DNA from: Nissabacter sp. SGAir0207
GTDB taxonomy: Bacteria; Pseudomonadota; Gammaproteobacteria; Enterobacterales; Enterobacteriaceae
Direction of reading: 5' to 3'
Assembly: GCF_005491205.1 (NCBI RefSeq)
Contig: NZ_CP028035.1
Location: forward strand, 3,100,001-3,164,000
DNA length: 64,000 bases
Under the pieces are notes generated by a model. The model saw only the letters and a program-made list of their open reading frames with translations. It searched no databases and had not been told where the DNA came from. A program made the position numbers and the translations under genes. Shown here one piece after another: positions 43,037 to 53,295 of the stretch (position 1 is its first letter; every line of letters starts with the position of its first letter).

Positions 43037-45604
43037 TTACTGGCCGAACATCTCCCTGATCCAGCCAGCGACGCCCTCGCTGTCCTTCTGCTCATCCTGC
43101 GGTGCCTGCTGCGGCTGGCCCTGCGGCGCTTGCGCCTGTTGCTGCTGCTGTTGCTGCTGCCACTGCTGCTGTTGAGCCGCCAGACTGGCCTGACACAGGC
43201 TGTCCGGGTCGTCCGTCCAGACCGGCATGGTGCGCACCACGCCACCGGTCAGGCCGCCACCGCCGCCGCAAACAAAGTTACCGGCGGAGTCAACGCCCAT
43301 CGGGCTGATCTCCTCTGGCGCTTGCAGATCCAGCGGCTGCGGGGTGCCGTTTGCCAGATAGCGGCTGTAGAGCGCCATCGCCCCGGTGGAGCCCCACAGT
43401 TTCGACGGGCCGTTGTTGTCGCGGCCTACCCAGGTGATCGCCACCTGCTGGCCGTCGATGCCCGCGAACCAGCTATCACGCAGGTCGTTCGAGGTACCGG
43501 TCTTGGCCGCCAGATGCAGGCCGGGGTACTTCACCGCCAGCGCGCGCGAGGTGCCCTCGTTCACCACCTGCTGCATGGCGTAGAGCGTCAGGTAGGCGGC
43601 CTGCGCCGGTACCGCGCGCTCGGCCTGCGGGAAGCTCTGGTAGAGCACCGAGCCATCCTCGGCAATCACCGAGCGCACGGCGGAGAGCGGTGCGCGGTTG
43701 CCGCCGCTGGCGATGGTCTGGTACTCCTGCGCCACCTCCATTGGCGTCAGCGCGATCGCCCCGAGCAGCATCGACGGCACCGGATTGAGCACGTTGGCCG
43801 GTACGCCGAGCGTCACCAGCGTCTTGGTGATCTCATCCAGCCCGACCGCCATCCCCAGATTGACCGTCGGCACGTTCATCGAACGCGCCAGCGCGTCCAC
43901 CAGCATCATCTGGCCGCGGAACTGGTGGTCATCGTTCTGCGGTTTCCAGGTCTGGCCGTTGGAGAGGCGCAGCGCCAGCGGCTGGTCAGCCAGCAGGGTG
44001 TTGAGGCGGTACTTGTCCGGCTGCGCCAGCGCGGTCAGGTAGGTGGCCGGTTTGGCCAGCGAGCCAACCTGACGGCGCGCCTGCATCGCGCGGTTGAAGC
44101 CAGCAAACTGGGTCTGCGACCCGCCGACCATCGCCCGCACCTCGCCGCTGAAGCGATCGACCACCACCATCGCGGTTTCGATGTCGTTCAGGCCGCTCTT
44201 CTTGCGCAGCTGCGGGATGCCCTCCTCCACCGCCTGCTCGGCGGCGTCCTGCGACACCGGATCAAGGGTGGTGAAAATCTTCACGCCGGAGAGGTCGTTC
44301 ATCTTGTCGCCCATCCGCTGCTGCAACTCCTGGCGCACCAGCTGCATGAAGGCTGGCTGCGGCGAGATCACCCCGCCCTTCGGCTGCACGCCCAGTGGGC
44401 GGGCGCTCAGCATGGTGTAAAGCTCGTGGTCAATGATCTGCTGCGTCTCCAGCAGCTTCAGCACCACGTTACGGCGCTCCAGCGCCAGTTTCGGGTTGCG
44501 CCACGGGTTGTAGAGCGACGCCCCCTTCACCATGCCCACCAGCAGCGCCTGCTGATCGAGGCTCAGCTCATCCACCGGGCGGCCAAAGTAGTAGAGGCTG
44601 GCAAGCGGGAAGCCACGGATCTGGTCATTGCCATCCTGCCCGAGGTAGACCTCGTTCAGGTACAGCTCGAGGATGCGATCCTTGCTGTAGCGGCTGTCCA
44701 CCAGCAGCGCCATGTAGGCTTCATTGATCTTGCGCCAGTAGGTGCGCTCGTTGCTGAGGAACAGGTTCTTCACCAGCTGTTGCGTCAGGGTACTCGCCCC
44801 CTGCACCGTGTGGCCAGCGGTCAGGTTCGCCAGCAGCGCGCGGCCGATGGAGTAGAAGCTGATGCCGTCGTGCTCATAGAAGTGGCGGTCTTCCGTCGCC
44901 AGCAGCGTGTCCACCAGCAGGTCAGGGAAGCCGCTGCGCGGCACGAACAGGCGCTGCTCGCCATTCGGCGACTGCAACATGGTGATCAGGCGCGGATCGA
45001 GGCGGAAGAAGCCGAAGTTGCGCTTGTTGTCCATGTTCTGGATCTGCGCCAGGCTGTCGCCCTTGAAGGTGAGCAGCGCGTGGATCTGCCCCTCTTTGCC
45101 ATCCGGGAAGTCGAACGGGCGGCGCAGCATCTCAATGCTGTTGCCGCGCACGGTGAATTCGCCCGGCCGGGTGATGCGTGACACCTCGCGGTACTGGGTG
45201 CCCTCCAGCAGCGAGACCATCTCCTTCTTGCTGTAGCCCATACCCGGCTCGAGGTTGACCATCCGGCCATAGACCGCCGCTGGCAGTTGCCACACCTTGC
45301 CGTCAATGCGGCTGCGGATCTGCCCATCCAGATAGAAGCCATAGATCGCCAGCAGCAGCGCCAGCACAATCCCGATTTTTACTGCCAGGCCCAGCCAGCC
45401 GCGTTTTTTGCGCGGCTTGCCCGCCTTTACCTTGCGTGGCATCTGTTGCTTACCTTTATTGTCTTGGTTGTCATCCTGATAGTCGCCAAAATCATCCCCA
45501 GCGTCCTCCTCCCTGCGGTGACGCGGCCGCTGCCGCGCGGGCTTGCGCTCTGGGGGAGTGTTGCGTCCCTTGCGCCCGATGGGCTCGCGGTCATCACCTG
45601 ACAT
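43037..45604 (-). CDS. mrcB: Bifunctional penicillin-binding protein 1b (PBP1b)
   Basis: PBP1b polymerises and cross-links peptidoglycan. The 855-residue protein has a charged cytoplasmic tail, one membrane helix (about 71-92), a UB2H-type domain, the GT51 domain ([13 protein letters not shown]) and the transpeptidase domain with GSLAKP, RSMN and AKTGTSND. Met55 (MPRKVKAGK) matches the internal start that yields the short isoform in E. coli. Unusually, the C-terminus has a glutamine-rich stretch ([18 protein letters not shown]) before the end at EMFGQ. Confidence 0.97.
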   Translation of the reverse strand: MSGDDREPIGRKGRNTPPERKPARQRPRHRREEDAGDDFGDYQDDNQDNKGKQQMPRKVKAGKPRKKRGWLGLAVKIGIVLALLLAIYGFYLDGQIRSRIDGKVWQLPAAVYGRMVNLEPGMGYSKKEMVSLLEGTQYREVSRITRPGEFTVRGNSIEMLRRPFDFPDGKEGQIHALLTFKGDSLAQIQNMDNKRNFGFFRLDPRLITMLQSPNGEQRLFVPRSGFPDLLVDTLLATEDRHFYEHDGISFYSIGRALLANLTAGHTVQGASTLTQQLVKNLFLSNERTYWRKINEAYMALLVDSRYSKDRILELYLNEVYLGQDGNDQIRGFPLASLYYFGRPVDELSLDQQALLVGMVKGASLYNPWRNPKLALERRNVVLKLLETQQIIDHELYTMLSARPLGVQPKGGVISPQPAFMQLVRQELQQRMGDKMNDLSGVKIFTTLDPVSQDAAEQAVEEGIPQLRKKSGLNDIETAMVVVDRFSGEVRAMVGGSQTQFAGFNRAMQARRQVGSLAKPATYLTALAQPDKYRLNTLLADQPLALRLSNGQTWKPQNDDHQFRGQMMLVDALARSMNVPTVNLGMAVGLDEITKTLVTLGVPANVLNPVPSMLLGAIALTPMEVAQEYQTIASGGNRAPLSAVRSVIAEDGSVLYQSFPQAERAVPAQAAYLTLYAMQQVVNEGTSRALAVKYPGLHLAAKTGTSNDLRDSWFAGIDGQQVAITWVGRDNNGPSKLWGSTGAMALYSRYLANGTPQPLDLQAPEEISPMGVDSAGNFVCGGGGGLTGGVVRTMPVWTDDPDSLCQASLAAQQQQWQQQQQQQQAQAPQGQPQQAPQDEQKDSEGVAGWIREMFGQ
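43136..43174 (-). repeat. CAG/CAA repeat encoding the PBP1b polyglutamine tract
   Basis: Thirteen consecutive codons encode glutamine except for one Trp. The mix of CAG and CAA makes it an imperfect trinucleotide repeat in the 3' end of mrcB, which could vary in length between strains. Confidence 0.7.
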
Positions 45605-45783
45605 TGCTGTTCTCCACGCTACTGTTCTTGTTCATCATTACCCTTCCTAAAGAAAAGTCGCGGCGTCCTGCAGTGGCTTTTCAGATTGCTGTGCTATCAA
45701 CGGAGGCCGGAAAAGGCGCTACTTTGTTACCCGCTGCCCGGCCCGGCCAGCGGAAACATCTGAAAACCGCCCAGCCACCGGGG

Positions 45784-48246
45784 CTAGGGGGCGTGTTTCT
45801 TGGTGCGGCGCGTGGGCAGCGCCTGCGCCGGATCGTCCGGCCACGGATGCTTGGGGTAACGCCCGCGCATCTCCTTTTGCACCTCGCGGTAGGCACCGCG
45901 CCAGAACGCCGCCAGATCGGCGGTGATCTGCAAGGGGCGGTGCGCGGGCGACAACAGCTCCAGCACCACCGCTACCCGCCCCTCGGCGACGCGCGGGCTG
46001 GCCTCCTCGCCGAACATCTCCTGCAACCGCACCGCCAGCACCGGCGGCTTGTCGGCGTCATAGCGAAGCGGCAGCCGGCTACCGGTCGGCACAGTGTAGT
46101 GGCTTGGCAACGCACTATCCAGCCGTTGCCGCTGTGGCCAGCTGAGCAGCCGACCGAGCGCCTCCAGCAGATTCACCTGCCGCAGGGCGCGCATGTCGCG
46201 CACCTTGCCGAGCGACGGCAGTAGCCAACTCTCAAAGCTCGCCAGCAGATCCTCCTCTTCTACCGCTGGCCAGTCGCCCTCCGGCAGCCAGCGGCGGGCG
46301 CAGCGCATCCGTAGCAGCAGCTGTTCGGCCGCCGGTTCCCAGTTGAGCGCCGCCAGCCCCTGCTGGCGTACCCACTCCAGCAGCGCTTGTTGCAGCTCCT
46401 CATCGGAGGGCTTTGCCAGCAGGCGGGCGCGCAGCACCAGCCGCCCCACCATGTCGCGCTGCCACGCGCGCAGGGTGCCGCGCGCCTCGTGCCACTCCAC
46501 GGCGGCATGGCGCGTCACCAGATCCGGCAGGCGCGCGGCCAGCGCCTCCATCTCCACCGGCAGTGCCAGCAGGATGCGGGCGTCCGGGCTGGCGTTGCCC
46601 TGTAACAGCGACGGCGCAATCAGCCAGCCGTGGCGGGTCAGCGCCTCATCCTGCGGCAGCGAGGCACCCAGCCCGTTCGCCAACAGATAGCGCCCCTCCG
46701 CGCCGCGCCGCTGGGCGAGGCGATCCGGGAAGGCGCGCGCCAGCAGCCAGGCGGCGTGGTCAGGGTCGGGCTGGCCGAAGGGCTGGCCGCAACGCTTCGC
46801 CAGTTGGGTGGCGCGCCGCTGCCAGTGCGGCTGGCGGCGGCTGAGCCAGTCACTGAGATCCGGCGTGCCGCCGCGCGGCGGCTCCTCCAGCATGGCGGCG
46901 AGCAGCGCGGCGGTGGCCAGCGCCGCGCCCCCTTCGGCCGCACCGGCCACCAGCATCGCCGCCAGCCGTGGGTCAACGCCCAGCCGCGCCATGCGCTGCC
47001 CAGCCGGGGTGAGCCGCCCGCCAGCATCCAGCGCGCCCAGTTGCCGCAGCAGCGCCTGTGCCGCGGCCAGCGCGGGCGCAGGCGGCGCGTCCAGCCAAGT
47101 GAGGTCGGCCGCGTCACGGCAGCCCCACTGCAACAGCTCCAGCCACAGATTGCTCAGGTCGCTCTGCACGATCTCCGGCTCGCCCTGCTCCGCCGCACGC
47201 TCCGCCTGCTCACGGCTGAAGAGGTGCACACAGAGGCCCGGCGACAGGCGGCCCGCACGGCCAGCGCGCTGGGTCATGGAGGCCTGACTGATGCGCTGGG
47301 TCACCAGCCGCGTGACGCCGCTGCGCGGGTCAAAGCGGGTGGCGCGCTCCAGCCCGCTGTCCACCACCAGCCGGATGCCCTCGATGGTCAGGCTGGTCTC
47401 GGCGATGTTGGTCGCCAGCACCACCTTGCGCCGACCGGCCGCCGCTGGCTGGATCGCCTGCTGCTGTTGCGCCAGCGGCAGCGCGCCATACAGCGGGCAG
47501 AGATCGGTATCGGCGGCGACGTTGCCCGCCAGCCGCTCCTGCACGCGCAGGATCTCGGCCACGCCGGGCAGGAACAGCAGCAGCGAGCCTGACTCCTCGC
47601 GCAGCAGCCGCAGCACGGCGGCGGCCACCCCCTCCTCCAGCCGCTCATGGCTGGCGAGCGGCTGGTAGCGGCGCTCAACCGGGAAACTGCGCCCCTGCGA
47701 GACAATCACCGGCGCGTCCGGCAGCGCCTGCGCCAGCCGGGCGTTGTCCAGCGTCGCGGACATCACCAGCAGTTTCAGGTCATCGCGCAGCCCCTGCTGC
47801 ACCTCCAGCAGCAGCGCCAGCGCCAGATCGGCCTGTAAGCTGCGCTCATGGAACTCATCGAGGATCACCAGCGACACGCCGCTCAGCTCCGGGTCGCGCT
47901 GCACCATGCGGGTCAGGATACCCTCGGTCACCACCTCCAGCCGGGTGGCGGCGCTGGTGTTGCTCTCGGCGCGCATCCGGTAGCCGATGGTCTGCCCCGG
48001 CGCTTCGCCCAGTTGCTGCGCCAGCCGGTGTGCGACGTTCTTCGCCGCCAGACGGCGTGGCTCCAGCATGATGATACGGCCCGGCAGCCCGGCGCGCGCC
48101 AGAATGGCCAGCGGCAGCCAGGTTGACTTGCCCGCGCCGGTCGGCGCGTTCAGCAGCACCTGTGGCGACGATGCCAGCGCCGCCAGCACCTCCTCCACCA
48201 CCTCGCTGACCGGCAGCGCAGATGCCCCGGTGGTCACCGCGTCCAT
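45784..48246 (-). CDS. hrpB: ATP-dependent RNA helicase-like protein HrpB
   Basis: HrpB is a DEAH-type helicase of uncertain substrate. The 820-residue protein has the P-loop NAPTGAGKSTW, DEFHERSLQADL, the SATLD motif III and QRAGRAGR motif VI, then the HrpB-specific C-terminal region ending WPDDPAQALPTRRTKK. The frame extends 179 codons upstream, but MDAVTTGAS is chosen because it has a GGGGAAGGGG RBS-like stretch and gives nearly the E. coli length (809). Divergent from thpR. Confidence 0.93.
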   Translation of the reverse strand: MDAVTTGASALPVSEVVEEVLAALASSPQVLLNAPTGAGKSTWLPLAILARAGLPGRIIMLEPRRLAAKNVAHRLAQQLGEAPGQTIGYRMRAESNTSAATRLEVVTEGILTRMVQRDPELSGVSLVILDEFHERSLQADLALALLLEVQQGLRDDLKLLVMSATLDNARLAQALPDAPVIVSQGRSFPVERRYQPLASHERLEEGVAAAVLRLLREESGSLLLFLPGVAEILRVQERLAGNVAADTDLCPLYGALPLAQQQQAIQPAAAGRRKVVLATNIAETSLTIEGIRLVVDSGLERATRFDPRSGVTRLVTQRISQASMTQRAGRAGRLSPGLCVHLFSREQAERAAEQGEPEIVQSDLSNLWLELLQWGCRDAADLTWLDAPPAPALAAAQALLRQLGALDAGGRLTPAGQRMARLGVDPRLAAMLVAGAAEGGAALATAALLAAMLEEPPRGGTPDLSDWLSRRQPHWQRRATQLAKRCGQPFGQPDPDHAAWLLARAFPDRLAQRRGAEGRYLLANGLGASLPQDEALTRHGWLIAPSLLQGNASPDARILLALPVEMEALAARLPDLVTRHAAVEWHEARGTLRAWQRDMVGRLVLRARLLAKPSDEELQQALLEWVRQQGLAALNWEPAAEQLLLRMRCARRWLPEGDWPAVEEEDLLASFESWLLPSLGKVRDMRALRQVNLLEALGRLLSWPQRQRLDSALPSHYTVPTGSRLPLRYDADKPPVLAVRLQEMFGEEASPRVAEGRVAVVLELLSPAHRPLQITADLAAFWRGAYREVQKEMRGRYPKHPWPDDPAQALPTRRTKKHAP

Positions 48247-48334
48247 ACCCCTTCCCCTTACATCGGTTAACTTTCTAAGCCGGGCATTGTAGCATTCAGC
48301 CCCAGACCCTTTGGTAAATTCATACAGGATGCCC

Positions 48335-48862
48335 ATGCCCGACGCCCGACGTCTCTTCTTCGCCCTGCCGCTGCCAGCCAGCCTGCAACAACAGGTGATC
48401 GGCTGGCGCGCCACCGCGTTCGCGCCGGAGGCGGGCCGACCGATTGCCGCCGCCAACCTGCACCTGACGTTGGCCTTCCTTGGCGAGGTGAGCGACCAGA
48501 AGGCCGCGGCGCTGGCCCAGCTGGCGGGCCGGGTGCGCCAGAGCGGCTTCCAGTTGACGCTCGATGACCTCGGCCACTGGCCGCGCCCCGGCGTGGTGTG
48601 GCTTGGCCCGCGCCGCGCGCCGCGCCCGCTGCTGCAACTGGCGACGCTGCTACGCGCGCAGGCGGCGCGCAACGGCTGCCACCAGAGCGCCCAGCCGTTC
48701 CACCCGCACATTACGCTGTTGCGCGGTGCCACCCGCCCGGTGGCGTTGCCGCCCGCCACGCCCAACTGGACGCTGGAGGCCACCGAGTTCTGCCTGTATG
48801 AATCCCGCTTTGAACGCGGCCAGACCCGCTACCGCGCCCTGCAGGCGTGGCCGCTCGGCTAA
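48335..48862 (+). CDS. thpR: RNA 2',3'-cyclic phosphodiesterase ThpR (LigT)
   Basis: ThpR is a 2H-family phosphoesterase acting on 2',3'-cyclic RNA ends, and is able to ligate half-tRNAs in vitro. Both active-site motifs are present: HLTLAFLG near residue 44 and HPHITLLRG near residue 122. Of two nearby ATGs, the second ([13 protein letters not shown]) is chosen since AGGA lies 6 nt upstream; length 175 (E. coli 176). sfsA follows after 17 bp. Confidence 0.93.
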   Translation: MPDARRLFFALPLPASLQQQVIGWRATAFAPEAGRPIAAANLHLTLAFLGEVSDQKAAALAQLAGRVRQSGFQLTLDDLGHWPRPGVVWLGPRRAPRPLLQLATLLRAQAARNGCHQSAQPFHPHITLLRGATRPVALPPATPNWTLEATEFCLYESRFERGQTRYRALQAWPLG

Positions 48863-48879
48863 GGCCAATCAGGAGAGTT

Positions 48880-49596
48880 ATGCTTTTTACCCCACCGCTG
48901 CAACGGGCCACGTTGATTACACGTTACAAACGGTTTCTGGCGGATGTCGTCACCCCTGAGGGGGAGCAACTGACGCTGCACTGCCCCAACACCGGCGCCA
49001 TGACCGGCTGCGCCACGCCGGGCGATACCGTCTGGTACTCCACCTCCAGCAACCCCAAGCGCAAGTACGCCCACACCTGGGAGTTGTCTGAAACTCAAGA
49101 AAACCATTGGATTTGCATCAATACTCAGCGTGCTAATGGTGTAGTGCGCGAGGCGTTGGCGGCGGGAAGAGTGCCGGAATTGTCTGGTTACACCCGGCTA
49201 CAGGGCGAAATAAAGTATGGCAGTGAAAACAGCCGTATCGATCTGTTATTACAGGCAGAAAACCGTCCTGACTGCTATATTGAAGTGAAGTCGGTGACGC
49301 TGCTCCACCAGGGCGGCGGCTACTTCCCGGATGCGGTAACACTGCGTGGGCAGAAGCATCTGCGGGAGTTGCAGCAGGTAGCGTCAACCGGGCGGCGTGC
49401 GGTGCTGTTTTTCGCCGTGCTGCACTCCGGCATCACTATGGTCTCTCCCGCCCGCCATATTGATCCACACTACGCTAATCTATTGGCAGAAGTACAAAAT
49501 CAGGGGGTTGAGGTGATTTGCTACGGAGCACAGCTTTCACCCGCCGGCATTGACCTGATGAACCCCATCCCGTTGATAGGGATACCAAAAACATAA
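48880..49596 (+). CDS. sfsA: SfsA family protein (sugar fermentation stimulation)
   Basis: SfsA was linked to maltose metabolism in E. coli and is predicted to have a nuclease-like or DNA-binding fold; its biochemistry is unsettled. The 238-residue protein has the conserved [11 protein letters not shown] and RIDLLLQ ... [10 protein letters not shown] segments. AGGAGAG precedes the ATG; the frame upstream overlaps thpR and is dropped. The central part (about 49081-49270) is notably lower in GC than both ends. Confidence 0.94.
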   Translation: MLFTPPLQRATLITRYKRFLADVVTPEGEQLTLHCPNTGAMTGCATPGDTVWYSTSSNPKRKYAHTWELSETQENHWICINTQRANGVVREALAAGRVPELSGYTRLQGEIKYGSENSRIDLLLQAENRPDCYIEVKSVTLLHQGGGYFPDAVTLRGQKHLRELQQVASTGRRAVLFFAVLHSGITMVSPARHIDPHYANLLAEVQNQGVEVICYGAQLSPAGIDLMNPIPLIGIPKT

Positions 49597-49711
49597 GGCT
49601 GCCTCATCCTGCGGCGAGCGCAATAAAGCCGCGTATCACAGGATTGTCAAGCGGATGTGAGGAATAATTGCCATCTATCCTTCCATCTGTTATTTATAGC
49701 GGCCTGATTTT

Positions 49712-49726
49712 TCCCCACGTTGGGGA
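49712..49726 (+). other. Hairpin in the dksA leader
   Basis: TCCCCA-CGT-TGGGGA, 6-bp stem, 32 bp upstream of the dksA ATG. Possibly part of the 5' untranslated region or a protein site; role unknown. Confidence 0.35.
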
Positions 49727-49757
49727 TCGATAGTGCGTGTTATGTAGGAGAAGCAAC

Positions 49758-50213
49758 ATGCAAGAAGGGCAAACCCGTAAAACATCCTCCTTGAGCATTC
49801 TCGCCATCGCTGGGGTGGAGCCGTACCAAGAGAAGGTGGGCGAAGAGTACATGAATGAGGCGCAACTTGCCCACTTCAAACGTATTCTTGAGGCATGGCG
49901 CAACCAGCTCAGGGATGAAGTCGACCGTACTGTATCGCACATGCAGGACGAAGCCGCTAATTTCCCTGATCCCGTTGACCGTGCTGCCCAGGAAGAGGAG
50001 TTCAGTCTGGAGCTGCGCAACCGCGATCGTGAGCGCAAGCTGATCAAGAAGATTGAAAAGACCCTGAAAAAAGTGGAAGACGAAGATTTCGGCTTCTGCG
50101 AATCCTGCGGGGTTGAGATTGGCATCCGTCGTCTGGAAGCCCGTCCGACCGCAGACCTGTGCATTGACTGCAAGACGCTGGCCGAAATCCGCGAAAAGCA
50201 GATGGCAGGCTAA
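49758..50213 (+). CDS. dksA: RNA polymerase-binding transcription factor DksA
   Basis: DksA binds the RNA polymerase secondary channel and, with ppGpp, controls rRNA and amino-acid promoters. The 151-residue protein is almost identical to E. coli DksA as I recall it. The coiled-coil tip residues Asp71 and Asp74 (DPVDRAAQ) and the zinc cysteines Cys114, Cys117, Cys135 and Cys138 are present. The start MQEGQTRK follows GGAG by 8 nt; a 7-codon upstream extension is rejected. Confidence 0.98.
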   Translation: MQEGQTRKTSSLSILAIAGVEPYQEKVGEEYMNEAQLAHFKRILEAWRNQLRDEVDRTVSHMQDEAANFPDPVDRAAQEEEFSLELRNRDRERKLIKKIEKTLKKVEDEDFGFCESCGVEIGIRRLEARPTADLCIDCKTLAEIREKQMAG

Positions 50214-50237
50214 GCTCTGATGTCTGATCACGACTGT

Positions 50238-50258
50238 CGCGGCGCCCCTGGCGCCGCG
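50238..50258 (+). terminator. GC-rich hairpin between dksA and gluQ
   Basis: CGCGGCGCC/GGCGCCGCG is a perfect 9-bp stem with a 3-nt loop, 25 bp after the dksA stop and 18 bp before the preferred gluQ ATG. There is no proper U-run. In Shigella a terminator in this position is reported to limit gluQ expression from the dksA promoter. Confidence 0.5.
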
Positions 50259-50276
50259 CTTTCGTCACCCCACACC

Positions 50277-51146
50277 ATGCCTGAACGCCTCTCCCCCGCT
50301 CCCTATATTGGCCGCTTTGCGCCATCGCCCTCCGGCGAGCTGCACTTTGGTTCCCTGATCGCCGCGCTTGGTAGTTACCTGCGCGCCCGTGCCCAACAGG
50401 GTCGCTGGCTGGTGCGCATCGAGGATATCGATCCGCCGCGCGAGATGCCCGGTGCCGCGGCGCGCATCCTGCGCCAGCTGGAGCACTACGGCCTGCACTG
50501 GGACGGCGAGGTGCTCTACCAGTCACAGCGCCATGACGCCTACCGCGAGGCACTAAGCCAGCTGATTGCCGCTGGCCGCGCCTACTACTGCACCTGCACC
50601 CGCAGCCGCATCCAGTCGATCGGTGGCGTCTATGACGGCCACTGCCGCCCGCTGCATTTGGGCGCGCACAATGCCGCCCTGCGGCTGGTGCAGTCGCAGC
50701 CGGTCTATGGCTTTGAGGATGGCCTGCGCGGCTGGCTGGCGGCCGACCCACGGCTGGCGGAGGAGGATTTCATCATCCACCGGCGCGATGGCCTGTTCGC
50801 CTATAACCTGGCGGTGGTGGTGGACGACCATTATCAGGGGGTGACGGAGATTGTGCGCGGCGCGGATCTGATCGAACCGACGGTGCGGCAGATTGCGCTC
50901 TACCACCAGTTCGGCTGGCAGGCGCCCGGCTATATCCACCTGCCGCTGGCGCTGAATGAGCATGGCGACAAGCTCTCTAAGCAGAACCATGCGCCAGCGC
51001 TGCCGGAGGGCGACCCGCGCCCGGTGCTGGCGGAGGCGCTGCGCTTCCTTAACCAGCCGCTGCCAGCGGATTGGCGCGACCTGAGTCTGGCGCAACTGCT
51101 GGCGCACGCGGTGGCGCACTGGCAACTGGAGGCGGTGCCGCGATGA
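50277..51146 (+). CDS. gluQ: Glutamyl-Q tRNA(Asp) synthetase GluQ
   Basis: GluQ attaches glutamate to the queuosine base of tRNA(Asp), so it acts downstream of the queuosine pathway that includes QueD and QueE. The class I motif appears as [13 protein letters not shown], with zinc-site cysteines in YYCTCTRSR and a KLSKQNH motif. I place the start at [14 protein letters not shown] (289 residues). An in-frame ATG at 50220 would add 19 residues, but these would be encoded by the strong hairpin between dksA and gluQ and have no E. coli match. Confidence 0.92.
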   Translation: MPERLSPAPYIGRFAPSPSGELHFGSLIAALGSYLRARAQQGRWLVRIEDIDPPREMPGAAARILRQLEHYGLHWDGEVLYQSQRHDAYREALSQLIAAGRAYYCTCTRSRIQSIGGVYDGHCRPLHLGAHNAALRLVQSQPVYGFEDGLRGWLAADPRLAEEDFIIHRRDGLFAYNLAVVVDDHYQGVTEIVRGADLIEPTVRQIALYHQFGWQAPGYIHLPLALNEHGDKLSKQNHAPALPEGDPRPVLAEALRFLNQPLPADWRDLSLAQLLAHAVAHWQLEAVPR

Positions 51147-51251
51147 GGGGATTTGGCACATCTTTACAACATTATTCTCAAACCCCCCGGCATGAGCTAT
51201 GATTAGCCGCTGTTTTTTGCTCTCATTTTTTAGTCACTATCGAGGTGTCCC

Positions 51252-52664
51252 ATTTTTACCCGAGTAGCCAATTTTTGCCGAAAGGTGCTGGCCCGCGAAA
51301 ACGACGTCCCTGACACGGTCGCACCCGTGCAAGCGCCTCTTTTCACTGTCATTCCGCGCGATCAACACGCGATCTCCCGCCGGGACATTAGTGAAAATGC
51401 CCTGAAGGTGCTCTATCGCCTGAACAAAGCCGGCTTTGAGGCTTACCTGGTCGGCGGTGGCGTGCGTGACTTGTTGCTCGGCAAAAAACCCAAAGATTTT
51501 GACATCACCACCAATGCCACGCCGGATGAGGTGCGCAAGCTGTTCCGCAACTGCCGGCTGGTTGGCCGCCGTTTCCGTCTGGCCCACGTGATGTTTGGCC
51601 CGGAGATCATCGAGGTCGCCACCTTCCGTGGCCACCACGAGCAGGAGCAGCCGCAGCAGGACAAAAATGCCTCCCAGCAGGGGCGCAACGGCATGTTGCT
51701 GCGCGACAACATCTTCGGCTCGATCGAGGAGGACGCGCAGCGCCGCGACTTCACCATCAACAGCCTCTACTACGGCGTGGCCGATTTCAGCCTGCGTGAC
51801 TACACCGGCGGCCTGCGCGATCTCCAGGAGGGCGTCATCCGCCTGATTGGCGACCCGGAGACCCGCTACCGCGAAGACCCGGTGCGGATGCTGCGCGCGG
51901 TGCGTTTCGCCGCCAAGCTGGACATGCGCATCAGCGCGGAGACCGCCGAGCCGATCCCACGTCTGGCGGCGCTGCTGCATGAGATCCCGCCAGCGCGGCT
52001 GTTTGAGGAGTCGCTGAAGCTGTTGCAGGCCGGGTATGGTTACCCGACCTACCGCCTGCTGTGCGAATACCAGCTGTTCCAGCCGCTGTTCCCGCTCATC
52101 TCCCGCCAGTTCACCGAGAGCGGCGACAGCCCGATGGAGCGCATTCTGGCGCAGGTGCTGAAGAACACCGACCACCGCCTGCACAATGACATGCGTGTCA
52201 ACCCGGCATTCCTGTTCGCGGCCATGCTCTGGTATCCGCTGATTGAACATGCGCAGAAGCTGGCGCAAGAGAGCGGGCTGGCCTACTTCGACGCCTTCGC
52301 GCTGGCGATGAATGATGTGCTGGACGAGCAGTGCCGCTCGCTGGCGATCCCGAAACGCATCACCACGCTGGTGCGCGACATCTGGCTGTTGCAGTTGCGC
52401 CTGTCACGCCGTCAGGGCAAGCGCGCCCACAAGCTGATGGAGCACCCGAAATTCCGCGCCGCCTACGATCTGCTGGCGCTGCGCGCCGAGGCAGAGAACA
52501 ACCGTGAGCTGGTGCAGCTGGCCCAGTGGTGGGGCGAGTTCCAGACCGCCACCCCGATGCGCCAGAAAGGGATGCTCTCCAACCTCGGCGAAGAGGGCAG
52601 CCCGCGCCGCAGCCGCCCACGCCGTCCGCGCAAACGCGCGCCGCGCCGGGACAACGCCGAGTGA
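51252..52664 (+). CDS. pcnB: Poly(A) polymerase PcnB, inferred AUU start
   Basis: PcnB adds poly(A) tails that promote RNA decay and control plasmid antisense RNAs. The catalytic head is intact: [20 protein letters not shown], then [11 protein letters not shown] and [12 protein letters not shown]. The C-terminus is strongly basic ([15 protein letters not shown]). The frame upstream of the first GTG encodes [14 protein letters not shown], matching E. coli PcnB residues 2 onward, and the codon before Phe is ATT. E. coli pcnB is known to start with AUU. GAGGTG lies 4 nt upstream, and an in-frame stop is at 51231. Length 470 residues. Confidence 0.9.
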   Translation: MFTRVANFCRKVLARENDVPDTVAPVQAPLFTVIPRDQHAISRRDISENALKVLYRLNKAGFEAYLVGGGVRDLLLGKKPKDFDITTNATPDEVRKLFRNCRLVGRRFRLAHVMFGPEIIEVATFRGHHEQEQPQQDKNASQQGRNGMLLRDNIFGSIEEDAQRRDFTINSLYYGVADFSLRDYTGGLRDLQEGVIRLIGDPETRYREDPVRMLRAVRFAAKLDMRISAETAEPIPRLAALLHEIPPARLFEESLKLLQAGYGYPTYRLLCEYQLFQPLFPLISRQFTESGDSPMERILAQVLKNTDHRLHNDMRVNPAFLFAAMLWYPLIEHAQKLAQESGLAYFDAFALAMNDVLDEQCRSLAIPKRITTLVRDIWLLQLRLSRRQGKRAHKLMEHPKFRAAYDLLALRAEAENNRELVQLAQWWGEFQTATPMRQKGMLSNLGEEGSPRRSRPRRPRKRAPRRDNAE

Positions 52665-53140
52665 TCCGCGTCTATCTGGCGCTCGGCAGCAACCTGGCCG
52701 AGCCGCTCGATCAGGTCAATGCGGCCCTCACGGCGCTGGACGCCCTGCCGCAGACGCGGCTGGTGCGCCGCTCCTCGTTCTACCGCAGCAAGCCGCTTGG
52801 CCCGCAAGACCAGCCGGACTACCTGAACGCGGTGGTGGAGCTGGCGACGGCCCTGCCGCCGGAGGCGCTGCTTGATGCCACACAGGCGATTGAGCAGCAG
52901 CAGGGCCGGGTACGCAAGGCTGAACGTTGGGGGCCGCGCACGCTGGATCTCGACATGCTGCTCTACGGTGAGCAGGTGATCAGCACGCCGCGCCTGACGG
53001 TGCCGCACTATGACATGATGAACCGCGAGTTCATGCTCTATCCGCTGTTTGAGATCGCCCCCGATCTGGTGTTCCCCAGCGGCGTAGCGCTGGACGCGCA
53101 CCTGCGTGGCATCGACCGCAACGGCCTGACGCTCTGGTAA
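52661..53140 (+). CDS. folK: 6-hydroxymethyl-7,8-dihydropterin pyrophosphokinase FolK
   Basis: FolK pyrophosphorylates hydroxymethyl-dihydropterin for folate synthesis. The 159-residue protein has [20 protein letters not shown] and [19 protein letters not shown]. It starts with GTG in the sequence GTGA, overlapping the pcnB stop by 4 bp, and similarity to E. coli FolK begins exactly there. A longer upstream frame overlaps pcnB and is rejected. Confidence 0.96.
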   Translation: MIRVYLALGSNLAEPLDQVNAALTALDALPQTRLVRRSSFYRSKPLGPQDQPDYLNAVVELATALPPEALLDATQAIEQQQGRVRKAERWGPRTLDLDMLLYGEQVISTPRLTVPHYDMMNREFMLYPLFEIAPDLVFPSGVALDAHLRGIDRNGLTLW

Positions 53141-53164
53141 CAGGCGCCCGGCCGGGCGTCTGTT
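53139..53164 (+). terminator. Possible folK terminator
   Basis: AACAGGCGCCCGG and CCGGGCGTCTGTT form a near-perfect stem starting inside the folK stop codon. The T-run comes only about 20 bp later (CCCCTTTTTTG), so efficiency is uncertain. Confidence 0.45.
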
Positions 53165-53295
53165 CCGTCAACTTTCCCTCCCCTTTTTTGTTAACCATGC
53201 GATGCGAAACGCACGGTTGGCTATCCAGCGCCTCGCCTTATCATTAAAATGACTTCTTTGGTGAATACCGATAAATAGTCGTATACGAGGTCATT

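Noticed and set aside
43136..43174. CTG-rich repeat as a possible CRISPR-like array
   Set aside because: It is a trinucleotide run encoding glutamine inside mrcB, without spacers.
43130..45181. 683-codon plus-strand ORF opposite mrcB
   Set aside because: mrcB carries all PBP1b motifs; the opposite frame is a His/Arg/Gln/Leu-rich shadow typical of high-GC antisense frames.
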